Positions 61,701 to 64,000 of a DNA stretch of 64,000 nucleotides are shown here, piece by piece (position 1 is the stretch's first letter; the number at the start of each line of letters is the position of its first letter). The stretch spans positions 248,001-312,000 of the forward strand of contig NZ_JAGGDJ010000002.1 in assembly GCF_017652985.1 (NCBI RefSeq), written 5' to 3'. The stretch is from Paenibacillus artemisiicola. GTDB lineage: Bacteria > Bacillota > Bacilli > Paenibacillales > Paenibacillaceae. The position numbers and the translations under genes are program-made. A model generated the notes under the pieces. That model made no database searches and had not been told where the DNA came from. It saw only the letters and a list, made by a program, of their open reading frames with translations.

Positions 61701-63120
61701 CAATACGAGCAAGCCGGCATGGGAAGCGAACAGCCAGTACTTGATCGTGGTCAAGACGGCCGTCATCGAAGTGCAGAAGTGGAACGGCACGAATCTGATC
61801 GTGCAGAGCATTCCGAATACGTATCTCCAGAGCGGCGTCTGGCATACGGTGCAGCTGGGAGCCATCGATACGCACGAAGGCGTACAAGTGATCCTGAACG
61901 TGGACGGGACCGAAGTCGTCAACTGGACGGACACGAACAATCCGATACAGGACGAAGGGTATTTCGAAATTTACGGGTCGACGCCGCTGTCGCCGATCGC
62001 GATCGGGGGGATCGAATCGCCTGACACGACGGCGCCCGTGACGACGGCCGCGCTGTCTCCGGCGCAGCCGGACGGACAAAACGGCTGGTATGTCCGGCCG
62101 GTCAGCGTAACGTTGACGGCGGAGGATGACAAGCCGGGCGCGGCGGGAAGCGAATACAGCCTGGACAACGGGGCAACCTGGCAGCCATACGAGAGTCCGT
62201 TCACGGTCGATCAAGACGGGTCAACCGTCATTCGCTATCGCTCGACGGATGGCGCGGGCAACGCGGAAGACGCCCGAACGTTAACCGTTCCGATCGATCG
62301 GACCGCGCCGACGGCGGAAGTCGGTTACAGCACCGCGGCGCCGACCTCCGGCAGCGTGGTCGCGACGCTCGCGCCGAGCGAGCAAGTCACGGTCACCAAC
62401 AACGGAGGCTCCGACAGCCATACGTTCCAAAGCAACGGCGAATTTACGTTCGCGTTCGTAGACCAAGCCGGCCATCCGGGAACGGCTACGGCTACGGTGT
62501 CGAACATTGCCCCGAAAAGCACGGGCGTGCCGGGAAAACCGATCCTGTCGAGCGATAACGGGTACGATACGGGCCTTTCGGACGGGAGCTATACGGTCAG
62601 CATGAATATGTGGTGGGGCAATAACGGCGGCGTCTAAAAGCTGTACGAGGACGACGTGCTGATCGACACGCAAACGCTCGCCGACGATGCGCCGAATCCG
62701 CAATCCGCCGTCACGTCCGTAAGCGGCAGGAAGAACGGCGCGTACCGCTACTATGCCGAGCTTATCAACGCTTACGGCACGACGCGCAGCGACGAATGGA
62801 CCGTCAACGTCACGCAAGCGGAGCCGGCCGAGCCGGTGCTCGCCAATGACAATTGGGACGGCGACGGAAGCTACAGCGTGAACATGAACCTCTGGTGGGG
62901 CACGAACGGCGCGACCTACCGGCTGTACGAGAACGGCGTGCTGATCGATACGCAGACGCTCGCGGCCCAATCGCCGCAGGCGCAATCGGCCGCGACGCCG
63001 ATCGCGGGCCGGCCGGCCGGCATCTACGAGTATCGGTGCGAGATCGAGAACGATGCAGGGACGACCTCCAGCGAAGTCATGGTCGTTACGGTGAACGAGT
63101 CCGTGGCGAAACAAGCGTGA
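58794..63120 (+). pseudogene. Large secreted right-handed beta-helix multidomain protein, broken by frameshift and stop
   Basis: Three consecutive open segments form one gene of about 1,440 codons. Segment 1 (58794-59903) has a signal/anchor helix and the first beta-helix part. The frame shifts at GAGGGAAC (59876-59883); dropping one G restores ...[16 protein letters not shown]. Segment 2 (to 62637) completes the beta-helix. It then carries a CBM-like sandwich ([18 protein letters not shown]), a FIVAR-like helical module (about 61230-61470), a LamG/DUF1080-like domain, OmpL47-like Ig repeats and a WWG-containing module. TAA at 62635-62637 stands where a sister module has Tyr (NGATYRLYENG). 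Segment 3 (to 63120) holds the rest. Probable role: cell-surface polysaccharide lyase or hydrolase. Start ATG 58794 after AGGAGG. Confidence 0.85.
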
Positions 63121-63128
63121 GCAAAGGG

Positions 63129-63169
63129 CGGTTCCGGGATCCCCTCGGATCCCGGAGCCGTCCTTTTTT
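63129..63169 (+). terminator. Rho-independent terminator
   Basis: CGGTTCCGGGATCC with GGATCCCGGAGCCG (one G-U), CCTC loop and six T. It separates the beta-helix gene from the esterase. Confidence 0.88.
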
Positions 63170-63208
63170 CGCGGAGATCACCAGTACCAGGACCTAGGAG
63201 GAGAAGGG

Positions 63209-64000
63209 ATGAGAGTTCACTATCACCGGCGAGACGGCTTGGCCCTTGCAGCCAAGAAGCTGCGCGCGGGCGGGGGGACGTACAAGGTCGCCTTTATCGG
63301 CGGCTCGGTCACGGAAGGCGCCGGAGCCTCGGACGCGGAGCGCTACAGCTATCGCGCGCTGACCGGTCAATATTTGGCGAGCCGGTATCCCGAGGTTGCC
63401 TTTACGTTCGTGAACGCGGCCGTCGGCGGAACGGATTCGGTCTATGGCGCCTATCGTTTCCGGGAGCATGTACTCAAGACGGGGCCGGTCGACCTGCTAT
63501 TCGTCGAATTCGCGGTGAACGACGCCGGCGACCGGACGGCCTCGGTCCGCGCCATGGAAGGCATCGCGCGGCAGGCCAAGCGGTCGAATCCGCGAATGGC
63601 TATCGGTTTCATTTACTCGCCGAATACGGCCGGCTTGCGGCTGTTCCGGGAACAGGGCAGGGTCCAGCCCGCAATCGGGCACCATGAGGAAGTCGCGGCG
63701 CATTACGGGATTCCGTCCCTCTCGATCGCGCGGAGCATCTACGAGGGGATCGCGGCCGGCGAGCTGCGGTGGGAGGATTACAGCGGGGACGAGGTGCATC
63801 CGCACGACGCGGGCTTCGGCCTGTACGGCGGCTTGGTTGAAACGTTTCTGCGCGAAACGCTCGGGTATCGAGCGGATGGCGACGCCGATCAGGACGAGAC
63901 CGCCGGCCTGCCGGAGCCCCTGGAACCGTCGTGCTACGAGCATGCCGGACTGCTTCCGCCCGGTACGGCGGAGCGCGCGCCCGGCTGGAGGCACGAGCAG
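63209..64000 (+). CDS. SGNH/GDSL-type hydrolase (esterase), cut by window end
   Basis: The first 264 codons are present and no stop is reached. The SGNH blocks are visible: block I GGSVTEG with nucleophile Ser33, block III FAVND with Asn104, and block V DEVHPHD with Asp194 and His197 as the acid-His pair. There is no signal peptide, so it probably acts in the cytosol, removing acyl (for example acetyl) groups from imported oligosaccharides. That role is inferred from cluster II context. GGAGGAGAAGGG precedes ATG 63209. Sequence after about residue 215 continues into another domain outside the window. Confidence 0.88.
   Translation, partial: MRVHYHRRDGLALAAKKLRAGGGTYKVAFIGGSVTEGAGASDAERYSYRALTGQYLASRYPEVAFTFVNAAVGGTDSVYGAYRFREHVLKTGPVDLLFVEFAVNDAGDRTASVRAMEGIARQAKRSNPRMAIGFIYSPNTAGLRLFREQGRVQPAIGHHEEVAAHYGIPSLSIARSIYEGIAAGELRWEDYSGDEVHPHDAGFGLYGGLVETFLRETLGYRADGDADQDETAGLPEPLEPSCYEHAGLLPPGTAERAPGWRHEQ

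Noticed and set aside
59830-62214. 794-residue antisense open frame
   Set aside because: Arg/Val/Ala-rich shadow without domains, opposite to a well-supported multidomain protein; a by-product of high GC.
1-64000. tRNA, rRNA, riboswitch, CRISPR, phage or transposase genes
   Set aside because: None could be recognised by eye on either strand; short or degenerate elements could still be missed without covariance or profile searches.

Overview
The window reads as chromosomal DNA of a spore-forming, high-GC Firmicute, most likely Paenibacillaceae (Paenibacillus or Cohnella type). This is an inference from several things seen: strong AGGAGG-type ribosome sites, a CwlJ-type germination hydrolase, a YheC/YheD-type coat ATP-grasp protein and a collagen-like exosporium-type protein. 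There are also two CUT1 sugar-uptake clusters with membrane-bound AraC sensor-regulators, and a qoxABCD quinol oxidase. I saw no rRNA, tRNA, CRISPR array, transposase, prophage gene or replication origin.

Layout. 1-3540: a lipoprotein convergent with a two-component system. 3731-8424: HD hydrolase, two paralogous short-chain dehydrogenases (SDRs) around an AraC regulator, and an aldo-keto reductase destroyed by an internal deletion. 8538-9854: secreted GH16 glucanase. 10235-18943: PAS kinase, quinone reductase, orphan binding lipoprotein, methionine aminopeptidase, VanW protein, CwlJ, and a PadR/hydrolase pair. 18944-19521: mostly non-coding, with a perfect 54-bp palindrome. 19522-27835: carbohydrate cluster I (sensor-regulator, binding protein, two permeases, clan GH-A-like hydrolase). 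27924-33091: two coupled membrane proteins, then an operon of enolase-superfamily enzyme, thiamine-diphosphate (ThDP) oxidase and stress-type SDR. 33226-35807: a membrane-linked GMC (glucose-methanol-choline) dehydrogenase. 35804-40644: metallopeptidase-like protein, HxlR/NAD-binding/DUF2269 set, secreted protein, and a DapA-like aldolase. 41019-44931: qoxABCD. 45050-50196: sensor kinase, response regulator, uppP and three membrane proteins. 50367-52215: spore-surface genes. 52470-64000: carbohydrate cluster II (sensor-regulator, two permeases, binding protein, a broken beta-helix protein and an SGNH esterase that runs off the window).

How the genes fit together. Neither carbohydrate cluster encodes an ATPase, so both transporters probably borrow a shared MsmX-type ATPase. 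Each cluster couples an extracellular sensor/AraC activator to uptake and to secreted or cytosolic polysaccharide enzymes. The most specific regulatory signal found is a pair of 11-bp-phased hexamer arrays. One lies before the 45202 kinase/46672 regulator operon and the other before uppP. Each ends exactly 9 nt from a -10-like hexamer. They suggest that this two-component system controls itself and undecaprenyl-phosphate recycling. Other promoter-overlapping operators lie before the 3378 response regulator, the PadR gene and the HxlR-linked gene. Two genes are visibly broken: the aldo-keto reductase (deletion) and the beta-helix protein (frameshift plus stop).
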